Source of the DNA: Blastococcus sp. CPCC 205250
GTDB lineage: Bacteria; Actinomycetota; Actinomycetes; Mycobacteriales; Geodermatophilaceae
DNA: 64,000 nucleotides
Direction: 5' to 3'
Assembly (NCBI RefSeq): GCF_019799925.1
Contig: NZ_JABGCG010000002.1
Coordinates: 558,001-622,000, forward strand
Shown: positions 42,889 through 51,300 of the stretch, piece after piece
Layout of the letters: every line of letters starts with the position of its first letter
Position numbering within the stretch: the first letter of the stretch is position 1
Program-made: the position numbers and the translations under genes
Notes under the pieces: model-generated
Seen by the model: only the letters and a program-made list of their open reading frames with translations
Databases searched by the model: none
What the model was told of the DNA's origin: nothing

Positions 42889-45302
42889 GCACCCACTCCC
42901 GTCCTGCGGCCCGCGGCCGCCGTCCCCTCCCAGTCCGGGGAGCGCATCACGTCGTACAGCTCGGTCGGCGAGATCGGCATCGCCGCGATCCGCCGCCCCG
43001 TCGCGTCCTCGATCGCCGAGGCGATCGCCGCCGTCCCCGGGATGACGCCGGCCTCGCCGGCCCCCTTGATCCCCAGCGGGTTGAGCGGCGACGGGGTCTG
43101 CTGGTGGTCGATCACCACGTCGGGGACCTCGGTCGCGTAGGGCATCAGGAAGTCCATGAACGACGCGTTCTGCAGCTGCCCGTCCGCGTCGTAGGCCATC
43201 CGCTCGTACAGCGCCCCGGCCACGCCCTGCGCGACCCCGCCGTGCACCTGGCCCTCGACGATCATCGGGTTCACCACGTTGCCGCAGTCGTGCACCACGG
43301 CGTACGAGACGACGTCGATCTCCCAGGTCTTCGGGTCGATCTCCACCACCGCCGCGTGCGCGCCGGACGCGAACGTCGAGCGGATCGGCGAGTAGTAGTC
43401 GCGGTGCTCCAGGCCCGGCGCGTCCCCGACCGCCACCGGCGGCCGGTCGTCCGAGCCGGCGCGTGCGAACTGCGTCGCCTGCTTCGCCGCCTCGTCGAAC
43501 GCGTAGCGCAGCGGGTTGGACAGCACGGCGACCGTGCGCAGCGGGATCGTCGCGCCCGGGGTCCCCTTCACCCCGACGACGCCGTCCTCGATCTCCAGGT
43601 CCGCGGGGTCGGCCTCCAGCACCTCCGCGGCGATCCGCAGCGCCTTCTCCCGCACCCCGCGGGCGGCCAGCGCGATCGCGTTGCCGCTCATCACCGCGGC
43701 CCGCGAGGCGAACGTGCCGACCGCGTACGGGAAGCGGCGGGTGTCGCCGGTGGTCACCTCGACGTCCTCGATCGGCACCCCGAGCTCGGAGGCGACGATC
43801 TGCGCGAACGACGTCTCGTGGCCCTGCCCCTGCGAGGTGAGCCCGGTGGCGACCAGCACCTTGCCGCTGCCCAGCACCTGCACGTGCCCGCCCTCGTACG
43901 GCCCGGGCCCCGTGCCCTCCACGTACATCGCCATCCCGGCGCCGAGCAGCTTCCCGCGCGACGCCGCCTCGGCCCGCCGGGCCTCGATGCCGTCCCAGTC
44001 GACCAGCGCCTCCAGCTTGGCGAGCAGCCCCGGGTAGTCGCCGGAGTCGTAGATGACCGGCCGCCCGTCCTGGAACGTCAGGTGGTGGTCGTAGGGGAAC
44101 TGGTCGGGCTGGATGAGGTTGCGCCGCCGCACCTCGGCGCGGTCCAGGCCGAGGTCGTCGGCGATGCGGTCCATCGTCCGCTCCATCGCGAAGCAGCCCT
44201 GCGGGCGGCCGGCGCCGCGGTACGGCGTGACGATGACCGTGTTCGTGTAGACGCTCTCCACGACCACCCGGTAGACCGGGATGGCGTACGGCCCGACCAG
44301 CTGGGTCGCCGTCACGATCGGGACGATGATCCCGTAGGGCGTGTAGGCGCCGTTGTCGTGCCAGGCGTGCACGTCGAGCGCGGTGATCCGCCCGTCGTCG
44401 CCGTAGCCGACGGTGATCTCCTGGCGCTGCTGCCGCTCGTGCGCGCTGCCGATGAAGTGCTCGCGCCGGTCCTCGGCCCACTTCACCTCCTGGCCGAGCT
44501 TGATCGCGGCCATCGGCACCAGCAGCTCCTCCGGCCACGGGTGCACGATCTTCACGCCGAAGCCGCCGCCGACGTCCGGGGCGATCACCTCGACGGCGTC
44601 CAGCGACAGCTCCAGCTTCGCCGCGATCGCCGCCCGCACCGACGTCGACGCCTGAGTGCTCGAGTAGACGCGCAGCGACGAGTCCGCCGGGTCCCAGCGG
44701 GCGTGCACGCCCTTGCCCTCCAGCGGCATGCACGCGCTGCGCTCGATGTACTGCGTGAAGGAGAGCGTGCGGGTGGCGCCGGCCAGCGCCGCCTCGACGT
44801 CCCCGGTCTCCTGGTGGTGCCGGGCGGCGACGTTGTCCGGGATCTCGGTGTGGACGGCGGAGGCGGCCTCGCGGGCGGCGTCCACCCCCACGACCACCGG
44901 TAGCTCCTCGTAGCTGACGACGATCCGCTCGGCGGCGTCCTCGGCCAGGTACCGGTCCGTGGCGACCACCATGACCACCGGCTCGCCGACGTGGTTCACC
45001 TCGCCGTTGGCCAGCGGGTAGCCGGTGCGCGGCGCGTGCAGCTGGGGGTGGGGGATCAGCACCGGCAGCGGCTCGGCCATCGGGCCGGTGAGGTCCTCGT
45101 AGGTGTAGATCGCGACCAGGCCCTCGACGTCGAGCGCGCCCTCGACGTCGATGTCGGTGATCCGCGCATGGGCGTGCGGGCTGCGCACGAAGGCGGCGGC
45201 CAGGGCCTGCGCGCCGATGTCGTCGAGGTAGCGGCCCTTCCCGATGATCAGGCGGGCGTCCTCGCGGCGGCGGACCGGCTCGCCGAACAGCTTGGTGGTC
45301 AC
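42885..45302 (-). CDS. Molybdenum hydroxylase large subunit (CoxL-like, form II)
   Basis: An 805-residue xanthine oxidase-family subunit binding molybdopterin cytosine dinucleotide. Marks include EPVRRREDARLIIGKGRYLDD, DVGGGFGVK, the active-site loop PYRGAGRPQG, GQGHETSFAQI and the catalytic Glu in KGAGEAGVIPG near the C-terminus. CO dehydrogenases of form I have AYRCSFR with the copper-binding Cys; that Cys is absent, so CO oxidation is unlikely. Coupled to an NCS2 nucleobase permease, it is best seen as a nucleobase hydroxylase, possibly uracil or xanthine dehydrogenase. GTGA overlaps join it to the small-subunit gene upstream and the CoxG-like gene downstream. Confidence 0.9.
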   Translation of the reverse strand: MTTKLFGEPVRRREDARLIIGKGRYLDDIGAQALAAAFVRSPHAHARITDIDVEGALDVEGLVAIYTYEDLTGPMAEPLPVLIPHPQLHAPRTGYPLANGEVNHVGEPVVMVVATDRYLAEDAAERIVVSYEELPVVVGVDAAREAASAVHTEIPDNVAARHHQETGDVEAALAGATRTLSFTQYIERSACMPLEGKGVHARWDPADSSLRVYSSTQASTSVRAAIAAKLELSLDAVEVIAPDVGGGFGVKIVHPWPEELLVPMAAIKLGQEVKWAEDRREHFIGSAHERQQRQEITVGYGDDGRITALDVHAWHDNGAYTPYGIIVPIVTATQLVGPYAIPVYRVVVESVYTNTVIVTPYRGAGRPQGCFAMERTMDRIADDLGLDRAEVRRRNLIQPDQFPYDHHLTFQDGRPVIYDSGDYPGLLAKLEALVDWDGIEARRAEAASRGKLLGAGMAMYVEGTGPGPYEGGHVQVLGSGKVLVATGLTSQGQGHETSFAQIVASELGVPIEDVEVTTGDTRRFPYAVGTFASRAAVMSGNAIALAARGVREKALRIAAEVLEADPADLEIEDGVVGVKGTPGATIPLRTVAVLSNPLRYAFDEAAKQATQFARAGSDDRPPVAVGDAPGLEHRDYYSPIRSTFASGAHAAVVEIDPKTWEIDVVSYAVVHDCGNVVNPMIVEGQVHGGVAQGVAGALYERMAYDADGQLQNASFMDFLMPYATEVPDVVIDHQQTPSPLNPLGIKGAGEAGVIPGTAAIASAIEDATGRRIAAMPISPTELYDVMRSPDWEGTAAAGRRTGVGA

Positions 45303-45847
45303 CAGGCGCCGTCCCCGCCGCCGAAGTGGCCGGTGTGCTCGGGGCGCATCGCCGCGGCGGCGTGCCGGACGGCCTTCTTGATGTTGGCGTAGCCCGTGCA
45401 CCGGCAGAGGTTGCCGCCGACGATCTCGTCGACCTCCTCCTCGGTGATCTCCGCCGACCGGTCCCGGGCCTCCAGGCCCGCCGCGATCGTCACCAGGAAG
45501 CCCGGCGTGCAGAAGCCGCACTGCAGGGCGTGGCACTCGCGGAACGCCTCCTGGACCGGGTGCAGCACCTGCCCGCCCTGGTGGTCCTCGCGCGCCAGCC
45601 CCTCGACCGTCGTCACCGACGCCCCGTCGACCTGCACGGCGAACACCAGGCACGAGCGCACCGGCGTCCCGTCGACCAGCACCGTGCAGGCGCCGCAGAC
45701 GCCGTGCTCGCAGCCCACGTGCGTGCCGGTCAGCCCCAGGTCGTGGCGCAGCGCGTCGGACAGCAGCCGGCGCACCGGCAGCGTCGCCTCACGGGGGACC
45801 CCGTTGACGGTCACGGTGATCGAGCGTTCGACGTCCACGGAGGTCAT
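45299..45847 (-). CDS. Molybdenum hydroxylase small subunit, two [2Fe-2S] clusters
   Basis: A 182-residue CoxS-type subunit. The plant-ferredoxin-like cluster is bound by GCEHGVCGACTV plus a further Cys in RSCLVF; the second cluster by CGFCTPGF and NLCRCTGY. It passes electrons from the molybdenum site to FAD. A C-terminal tail of about 30 residues (AAAMRPEHTGHFGGGDGAW) is longer than usual. The ATG overlaps the stop of the FAD subunit (ATGA). Confidence 0.95.
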   Translation of the reverse strand: MTSVDVERSITVTVNGVPREATLPVRRLLSDALRHDLGLTGTHVGCEHGVCGACTVLVDGTPVRSCLVFAVQVDGASVTTVEGLAREDHQGGQVLHPVQEAFRECHALQCGFCTPGFLVTIAAGLEARDRSAEITEEEVDEIVGGNLCRCTGYANIKKAVRHAAAAMRPEHTGHFGGGDGAW

Positions 45848-46722
45848 GCGGCGGTCCTCTCCAGTGCTTCGGTGGCAGCCTCTGCGAGTGTCCGCTCCGT
45901 CAGCACCCCGACGAGCAGCCGCCGGTAGTCGGCGCTGGCGTGCAGGTCGCCGTCGGGGTCCACCAGCGTGCGGGCGAGCTCCCCCGCCGCGGCCCAATCC
46001 GCCGAGTCGGCGGGCGCGCCGTGCACCGCCTCGGTCAGGTCGTGCACCTCGGGCACCAGCCCGACGGAGATGTAGGACGCCCGGACGCGCTCGACCCGGC
46101 GGTCGGCGTCCAGCGTGACGACGACGCCCGCACCGCAGACGGCGTAGTCGCCCTTGCGCCGCGACACCTCCGCGAACGCCGTGCCCGAGCGGGGCGCGAG
46201 CGCGGGGAAGAACGCGTCGACGACGACCGCCGGCCCGTGCAGCGAGGTCTCCAGCGGCCCGACGAACAGGTCCCGCCAGCCCACGACCGACCGGCCGGAC
46301 GGCGTCGCCACCGTCACCGCCCCGTCGGTCAGCGCCAGCACCGACGTCATCTCGCCCGAGGGGTCCGCGTGCGCGATGGAGCCGACCGTCGTGCCCCGGT
46401 TGCGGATCGCCGGGTGCGCGACGTTCGCCGTAGCCCGGGCCAGCAGCGGCTGGACCCGGGCGGCGGCGCCGTCGTGCAGCAGTGCGCGGTGGCGCACCAG
46501 GGCCCCCACCCGCACGCCGTCCCCGGTGGCCTCGACGGCGTCGAGGCCGGGCACCCGGTTGATGTCGACCAGCGTGGCCGGTGCCGCCAGCCGCATGGAC
46601 AGCAGCGGGATCAGCGACTGGCCGCCGGCGAGCACCTTGGCGCCCTCGCCCTCGGCGACGAGCACGTCGAGCGCCTCGTCGAGGGAGCCGGGGTCGGCGT
46701 AGCGGAAGGGAGCGGGCTTCAC
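45844..46722 (-). CDS. Molybdenum hydroxylase FAD-binding subunit
   Basis: A 292-residue CoxM-type subunit. FAD-binding motifs AGGQSLIPLLSMRL (about 31-44) and RNRGTTVGSIAHADPSGE (about 104-121) are present, followed by the CO-dehydrogenase flavoprotein C-terminal domain. It hands electrons to an unknown acceptor. The GTG start overlaps the permease stop (GTGA), making permease, FAD, iron-sulfur, molybdenum and CoxG-like genes one coupled unit: uptake and oxidation of the same compound is the natural reading. Confidence 0.94.
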   Translation of the reverse strand: MKPAPFRYADPGSLDEALDVLVAEGEGAKVLAGGQSLIPLLSMRLAAPATLVDINRVPGLDAVEATGDGVRVGALVRHRALLHDGAAARVQPLLARATANVAHPAIRNRGTTVGSIAHADPSGEMTSVLALTDGAVTVATPSGRSVVGWRDLFVGPLETSLHGPAVVVDAFFPALAPRSGTAFAEVSRRKGDYAVCGAGVVVTLDADRRVERVRASYISVGLVPEVHDLTEAVHGAPADSADWAAAGELARTLVDPDGDLHASADYRRLLVGVLTERTLAEAATEALERTAA

Positions 46723-48224
46723 CGGCGGGACGTGCCCTTGCCCGGGGCCCGGCTGCCGGACGCCCCGCCGGGCGTGTGGCCCCCGGTCACGCCGGGCCGG
46801 CCGACCTCGTCCACCGACGACGGGTCGGGGGAGACCTCGTCGCCGTGGCCGAACGTGCTGCCGGCGGCCGGGTGGGCGCCCTCGCGGGTGAGGGCCTCGC
46901 GCATCTCGGCGGGGGCCAGCGCCCGCGCCAGGTGCCAGGCCACGACCGCGACGATCGAGCCGAGCGCGATGCCGTTGAGCGAGAAGTCCTCGGTGAACTC
47001 GAGCGTGACGTTGCCGATGCCGATGATGATCCCGGCCGCGAGCGGCACGAGGTTGATCGGGTTGGCGAAGTCGACCCGGTTCTCCTTCCAGATCTTGGCG
47101 CCGAGCAGGCCGATCATCCCGTAGAGGACGACGGTGATCCCGCCGAGCACCCCGCCCGGGACGATGTTGATCAGGGCGCCGAACTTCGGGATCAGGCCGA
47201 GCAGGATCGCCACCAGGGCGGCCACGTAGTACGCCGCGGTCGAGTAGACGCGGGTGGCGGCCATGACGCCGATGTTCTCGGCGTAGGTGGTGGTGGGGGA
47301 GCCACCGACCGACGAGGCGACGACGGTCGCGATGCCGTCGGCGGCCACGGCGCGGCCCATCATCGGGTCGAGGTCGCGCTTGGTCATCTCGGCGACGGCC
47401 TTGACGTGGCCGACGTTCTCGGCGACCAGGGCGATCACGGCCGGGATCACCAGCAGGCTGAACTTCAGCGAGAAGGACGGCGCGGTGAAGTCGGGGAAGC
47501 CGAACCAGTCGGCGTCGCCCACCGCGTCGAAGTTGATCCGGTCGCGGGTGGTCTCCGAGCCGTCGGGCGTGGTCGGGTCGAACGAGGTGATCTGGCCGGA
47601 CGTGGCGTCCAGGAGCACCGACAGCAGGTAGCCGAAGACCAGGCCGAGCAGGATGGCGATGCGGGCGAGGAACCCCCGCAGGGCCAGCGAGGCGACGATG
47701 ACGAAGGTCATCGTGGCCAGCGCGACCCACTGGTCCTGGGGCCAGTACGTGGACGCGGCGACCGGCGCCAGGTTGAAGCCGATCAGCATCACCACGGCGC
47801 CGGTGACCGCCGGCGGCAGCACCTTGTTGATGGTGCCGAGGCCGGCGACGTGGATGAGCACGCCGACCAGGGCGAGGACGACGCCCGCGACGAGGATGGC
47901 GCCGACGACGTCCCCGGAGTCGCCGCCGTTGAGCCGGATCGCCGCCACGCCGCCGACGAAGGCGGCGCTGGTGCCCAGGTAGCTGGGCACCCGGTTCTTC
48001 ACGATGAGCAGGAAGATGATCGTCGCGACGCCGCTCATCATGATCGCGAGGTTGGCGTCCAGGCCCATGATGATCGGGAACACGAAGGTCGCGCCGAACA
48101 TCGCCACCACGTGCTGCGCGCCGATGCCCACGGTCCGCGGCCACGAGAGCCGCTCGTCCGGGGCGACCGCCTCGCCCAGGGGTGGGGTCTTGCCGTCTCC
48201 GTAGAGCTTCCAGCCGAACGCCAT
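46719..48224 (-). CDS. NCS2 uracil/xanthine permease (UraA/RutG-like)
   Basis: A 501-residue transporter with about 14 helices. LSWPRTVGIGAQHVVAMFGATF, LAENVGHVKAV (the purine/pyrimidine-contacting helix) and GGSPTTTYAENIGVMAATRVYS are typical of the UraA/RutG branch. It imports a nucleobase with protons. The start is the ATG at 48224, preceded by GAGGAG about 9 bases upstream and giving the usual family N-terminus (FGWKLYGDGKTPPLGE); a GTG at 48308 would add 28 residues. A C-terminal tail of about 60 residues is hydrophilic. It is the first gene of the hydroxylase operon. Confidence 0.93.
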   Translation of the reverse strand: MAFGWKLYGDGKTPPLGEAVAPDERLSWPRTVGIGAQHVVAMFGATFVFPIIMGLDANLAIMMSGVATIIFLLIVKNRVPSYLGTSAAFVGGVAAIRLNGGDSGDVVGAILVAGVVLALVGVLIHVAGLGTINKVLPPAVTGAVVMLIGFNLAPVAASTYWPQDQWVALATMTFVIVASLALRGFLARIAILLGLVFGYLLSVLLDATSGQITSFDPTTPDGSETTRDRINFDAVGDADWFGFPDFTAPSFSLKFSLLVIPAVIALVAENVGHVKAVAEMTKRDLDPMMGRAVAADGIATVVASSVGGSPTTTYAENIGVMAATRVYSTAAYYVAALVAILLGLIPKFGALINIVPGGVLGGITVVLYGMIGLLGAKIWKENRVDFANPINLVPLAAGIIIGIGNVTLEFTEDFSLNGIALGSIVAVVAWHLARALAPAEMREALTREGAHPAAGSTFGHGDEVSPDPSSVDEVGRPGVTGGHTPGGASGSRAPGKGTSRR

Positions 48225-48331
48225 CGATGGGCTCCTCGAGCTCTCGATCCCAGTGGTGTCCCGGTCGCCGGCGGTCCTCGCGGCGCCCGGGGAGGGTTCA
48301 TCTGACACCCGCCCTCGCGGCAGCGGAAGTG

Positions 48332-48375
48332 CCTCAACGCTAAATCGTTATTGCCGAGATGTCTCACCGTTGAGG
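48332..48375. promoter_or_regulatory. Divergent promoter and operator between permease and fdrA
   Basis: Toward the permease, GAGACA (minus strand, 48360-48365) and TAGCGT (48337-48342) are 17 bases apart. Toward fdrA, TAGCGT at 48388-48393 lies 7 bases before the GTG at 48401. Inverted arms CCTCAACG (48332-48339) and CGTTGAGG (48368-48375) flank this, one over the permease -10 and one near the fdrA -35, and AACG-N6-CGTT (48336-48349) is a smaller palindrome. One regulator could serve both directions. Confidence 0.6.
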
Positions 48376-48400
48376 AACTCCCGGCGGTAGCGTCGCACCC

Positions 48401-49897
48401 GTGAGCTCCCCGCCCCGCCCCGGCGTCCGCTCGGTCGTGCTGCGCAGCGGCGTCTACGCCGACTCGGTCCGGTTGATGCAGGTCAGTCGGGACATCGGCG
48501 CCCGCGACGGCGTCTCCGCGGTGCTCGTCGCCATGGCCACCCCGCTCAACCTCGAGCTGGCGGCGGGCATGGGCCTGGCGCCCGAGGAACCGGCCACCCC
48601 CGAGCAGCTGCTCGTCGCGATCGCGGCCGACGACGACGCCGCGCTGGCCGCTGCGGTCGCCGCCGTCGAGGCCGCCCTCGCCGAGCGGCAGCGCAGCACG
48701 GCCTCGGCGCAGGCCGTGCCGGCGCGCACCATCGGCGCCGGCCTCGACGCGCTGCCGGCCGACGGCCCGGCGCTGGCGATCGTGAGCGTCCCCGGTGCGT
48801 ACGCCGTCGCCGAGGCCGCCGACGCCATCGCCGCGGGCCAGAGCGTCCTCGTCTTCTCCGACGGCGTGCCGGTCGAGCACGAGGTCGCGCTCAAGCGCGC
48901 CGCGCACGACGCCGGCGTGCTCGTCATGGGCCCCGACTGCGGGACGGCGATCGTGTCGGGCGTCGCGCTGGGCTTCGCCAACGTCGTCCGCCCCGGGCCG
49001 GTCGGGCTCGTGGCGGCCAGCGGCACCGGCGCGCAGCAGGTCTCCTGCCTGCTCGACATGGCCGGCGTCGGGGTCTCCCACGTGCTCGGTGTCGGCGGCC
49101 GGGACCTGTCGGAGGCCGTCGGCGGGCTGGCCACCCTCGACGCGCTCGCCGCCCTCGACGCCGACCCGGCCACCGAGCGGGTGCTGCTGGTCTCCAAGCC
49201 GCCGGCGCCGTCGGTGGCCGCCGCGGTGTCGGCCGCGGCCGCGCAGCTGTCGGTCCCCGTCCGCTCGGCGGCGCTGAGCGCGCAGACGCCCGACCTCACC
49301 GCCGCCGTCGAGGCGCTCCTCGGTGACCTGGGCGTCGCGGTGCCGGAGTGGCCCTCCCGGTCCGGGGCCGACGACGGCGCCCTGCCCGGCGCCGTCCTCA
49401 AGGGGCTGTACTCCGGCGGCACGCTGGCCGACGAGGCCATGCTGCTCGCCGCCCCGGTGCTCGGCGACGTCCGCTCCAACACCCCGCTGCGCCCGGACCT
49501 CGACCTCGGTACGGACCTCGCCGCCACCGGTCACGTGGTCGTCGACTTCGGCGACGACGCGCTCACCGTCGGCCGCGCCCACCCGATGATCGACCCCACC
49601 CTGCGGCTCGAGGCGATCGACCGGCTGGCCGCCTCCGGGGAGCCCGCGGTGCTGCTGCTCGACGTCGTCCTCGGGTACGGCGCGGACGCCGACCCGGCCG
49701 CCGCGCTGGTCCCGGCGCTGACCGCCGCCCGCGCGCGGACGACGCTGCCGGTGGTCGTCGCGCTGGTCGGCACCGAGGCCGACCCCCAGGGCTGGAGCCG
49801 GCAGGCCGACGCCCTTGCCGCCGCCGGCGCGCACGTGTTCGCCTCCAACGCGCAGGCCACCCGGCACGCGCTCGGCCTGCTGGGAGCCCGCGCATGA
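48401..49897 (+). CDS. fdrA: FdrA family protein
   Basis: A 498-residue protein of the succinyl-CoA-synthetase-like FdrA family. GPDCGTAIVSGVALGFANV and the following SGTGAQQVSCLLDMAGVGV carry the CoA-ligase-type phosphate loop, and HPMIDPTLR with VLLDVVLGYGADADPA marks the C-terminal half. E. coli FdrA acts with YlbE and YlbF as the oxamate carbamoyltransferase, splitting oxalurate with phosphate into oxamate and carbamoyl phosphate. Here the DUF1116 (YlbE) partner follows with an ATGA overlap. The neighbouring barbiturase-like enzyme suggests ureidomalonate as the substrate instead. The start is GTG, probably leaderless. Confidence 0.9.
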   Translation: MSSPPRPGVRSVVLRSGVYADSVRLMQVSRDIGARDGVSAVLVAMATPLNLELAAGMGLAPEEPATPEQLLVAIAADDDAALAAAVAAVEAALAERQRSTASAQAVPARTIGAGLDALPADGPALAIVSVPGAYAVAEAADAIAAGQSVLVFSDGVPVEHEVALKRAAHDAGVLVMGPDCGTAIVSGVALGFANVVRPGPVGLVAASGTGAQQVSCLLDMAGVGVSHVLGVGGRDLSEAVGGLATLDALAALDADPATERVLLVSKPPAPSVAAAVSAAAAQLSVPVRSAALSAQTPDLTAAVEALLGDLGVAVPEWPSRSGADDGALPGAVLKGLYSGGTLADEAMLLAAPVLGDVRSNTPLRPDLDLGTDLAATGHVVVDFGDDALTVGRAHPMIDPTLRLEAIDRLAASGEPAVLLLDVVLGYGADADPAAALVPALTAARARTTLPVVVALVGTEADPQGWSRQADALAAAGAHVFASNAQATRHALGLLGARA

Positions 49898-51300
49898 GCC
49901 TCGGTCAGCTGCTCTCCGCCCCGCCCGCCGTGGTGGCGGCCGGCGTCGACGTCTTCTCCGCGTCCCTGCGTGCCCAGGGCGCCGAGGTGACCGACGTCGA
50001 CTGGCGGCCGCCGGGCTTCGGCGACCCCGCCGACCTCGCCGCGCTGGTCCTCGACCCGCGCCGGGCCACGGCCAACCGGACGGCGGTCGAGCGGGTGCTC
50101 GCCGCGGGCTCGGTGCTCACCGACGTCCGCCCCGCCCGCGAGGTGCTCCGCCTGGCCGACCGCACGATCCTGCACGCCGGGCCGCCGATCGACTGGGCCG
50201 ACGCCAGCGGGCCGCTGCGCGGCGGCCTGATCGGCGCGACGCTGTTCGAGGGCTGGGCCTCGACGGTCGAGGAGGCCGAGCGGCTGCTGGCCGCCGGCGA
50301 GATCGCGCTCGACCCGTGCCACCACCACTCGGCGGTCGGCCCGATGGCCGGGATCACCTCGCCGTCGATGTGGATGTGGTGCCTGGAGGACCCGGTCCAG
50401 GGCGGGAAGGCCTACTGCAACCTCAACGAGGGCCTGGGCAAGGTGCTGCGGATGGGTGCCTTCAACGAGGAGGTGCTCACCCGGCTGGGCTGGATGCGCG
50501 ACGTCCTCGGCCCGGTGCTCGCCCAGGCCGTGCGGTCGATGGCCGAGCCGCTGGACGTCAAGGCCGTGCTCGCGCAGATGCTGCAGATGGGCGACGAGGG
50601 GCACAACCGCAACCGCGCCGGGTCGCTGATGGCGCTGCGCGAGCTCTCCCCTGCGGTCGTCGGGGTGGACGCACCGTCGTCCGACGTCGCCGCGGTGCTG
50701 CGCTTCATCGGCGGCAACGAGCACTTCTTCCTCAACCTCGGCATGCCCACGGCGAAGCTCGCGATGGACGCCGCCCGCGACGTGCCGGGCTCGACGATGG
50801 TCACGGTCATGGCCCGCAACGGCACCGAGTTCGGCATCCAGACCGCCGGCACCGGCGACCGCTGGTTCACCGGGCCCGCCCAAACCCCCGTCGGCCTGTT
50901 CCTCGGCGACTACGGCCCCGACGACGCCAACCCCGACATCGGCGACTCCGCGATCATGGAGACCTACGGCGTGGGCGGCTTCTCCATGGCCGCGGCCCCG
51001 GCGATCGTCCGGTTCGTCGGGGGCACCGTGCCCGACGCGCTGGCCACGACCGAGCGGATGTACCAGCTGACGCTCACCGAGAACCCGGCGATGGCCATCC
51101 CGATCCTCGGCTTCCGCGGCTCCCCCACCGGCATCGACGTCGTCTCGGTGGCGCGGACCGGCTGGCTGCCGCAGATCAACACCGGCATGGCCGGGCGGGT
51201 GGCCGGCACCGGTCAGGTCGGCGCCGGGCTGGTGCAGCCTCCGCGGGAGTGCTTCGAGCAGGCGCTGGCCGCGCTGGCGCAGGAGGCCCGGGCGGCCTAG
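49894..51300 (+). CDS. DUF1116 protein (YlbE-like carbamoyltransferase subunit)
   Basis: A 468-residue DUF1116 protein. Conserved stretches include CHHHSAVGPMAGITSPSMWM, YCNLNEGLGKVLRMGAF, QMGDEGHNRNRAGSLM, GNEHFFLNLGMP and NGTEFGIQTAGTGDRWFTGP. DUF1116 proteins pair with FdrA; in E. coli (YlbE) this pair with YlbF makes carbamoyl phosphate from oxalurate. A YlbF-like DUF2877 gene is not in this window. The ATG overlaps the fdrA stop. Its TAG stop shares the CTAG with the stop of the convergent phosphatase gene. Confidence 0.92.
   Translation: MSLGQLLSAPPAVVAAGVDVFSASLRAQGAEVTDVDWRPPGFGDPADLAALVLDPRRATANRTAVERVLAAGSVLTDVRPAREVLRLADRTILHAGPPIDWADASGPLRGGLIGATLFEGWASTVEEAERLLAAGEIALDPCHHHSAVGPMAGITSPSMWMWCLEDPVQGGKAYCNLNEGLGKVLRMGAFNEEVLTRLGWMRDVLGPVLAQAVRSMAEPLDVKAVLAQMLQMGDEGHNRNRAGSLMALRELSPAVVGVDAPSSDVAAVLRFIGGNEHFFLNLGMPTAKLAMDAARDVPGSTMVTVMARNGTEFGIQTAGTGDRWFTGPAQTPVGLFLGDYGPDDANPDIGDSAIMETYGVGGFSMAAAPAIVRFVGGTVPDALATTERMYQLTLTENPAMAIPILGFRGSPTGIDVVSVARTGWLPQINTGMAGRVAGTGQVGAGLVQPPRECFEQALAALAQEARAA

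Noticed and set aside
42202..44733. An 843-residue frame upstream of the CoxG-like gene
   Set aside because: It reads the large hydroxylase subunit out of frame; only the segment from the GTG at 42888 shows a protein family.
42885..46722. Aerobic carbon monoxide dehydrogenase
   Set aside because: The large subunit has PYRGAGR and lacks the AYRCSFR loop with the copper-binding cysteine, and the operon includes a nucleobase permease.
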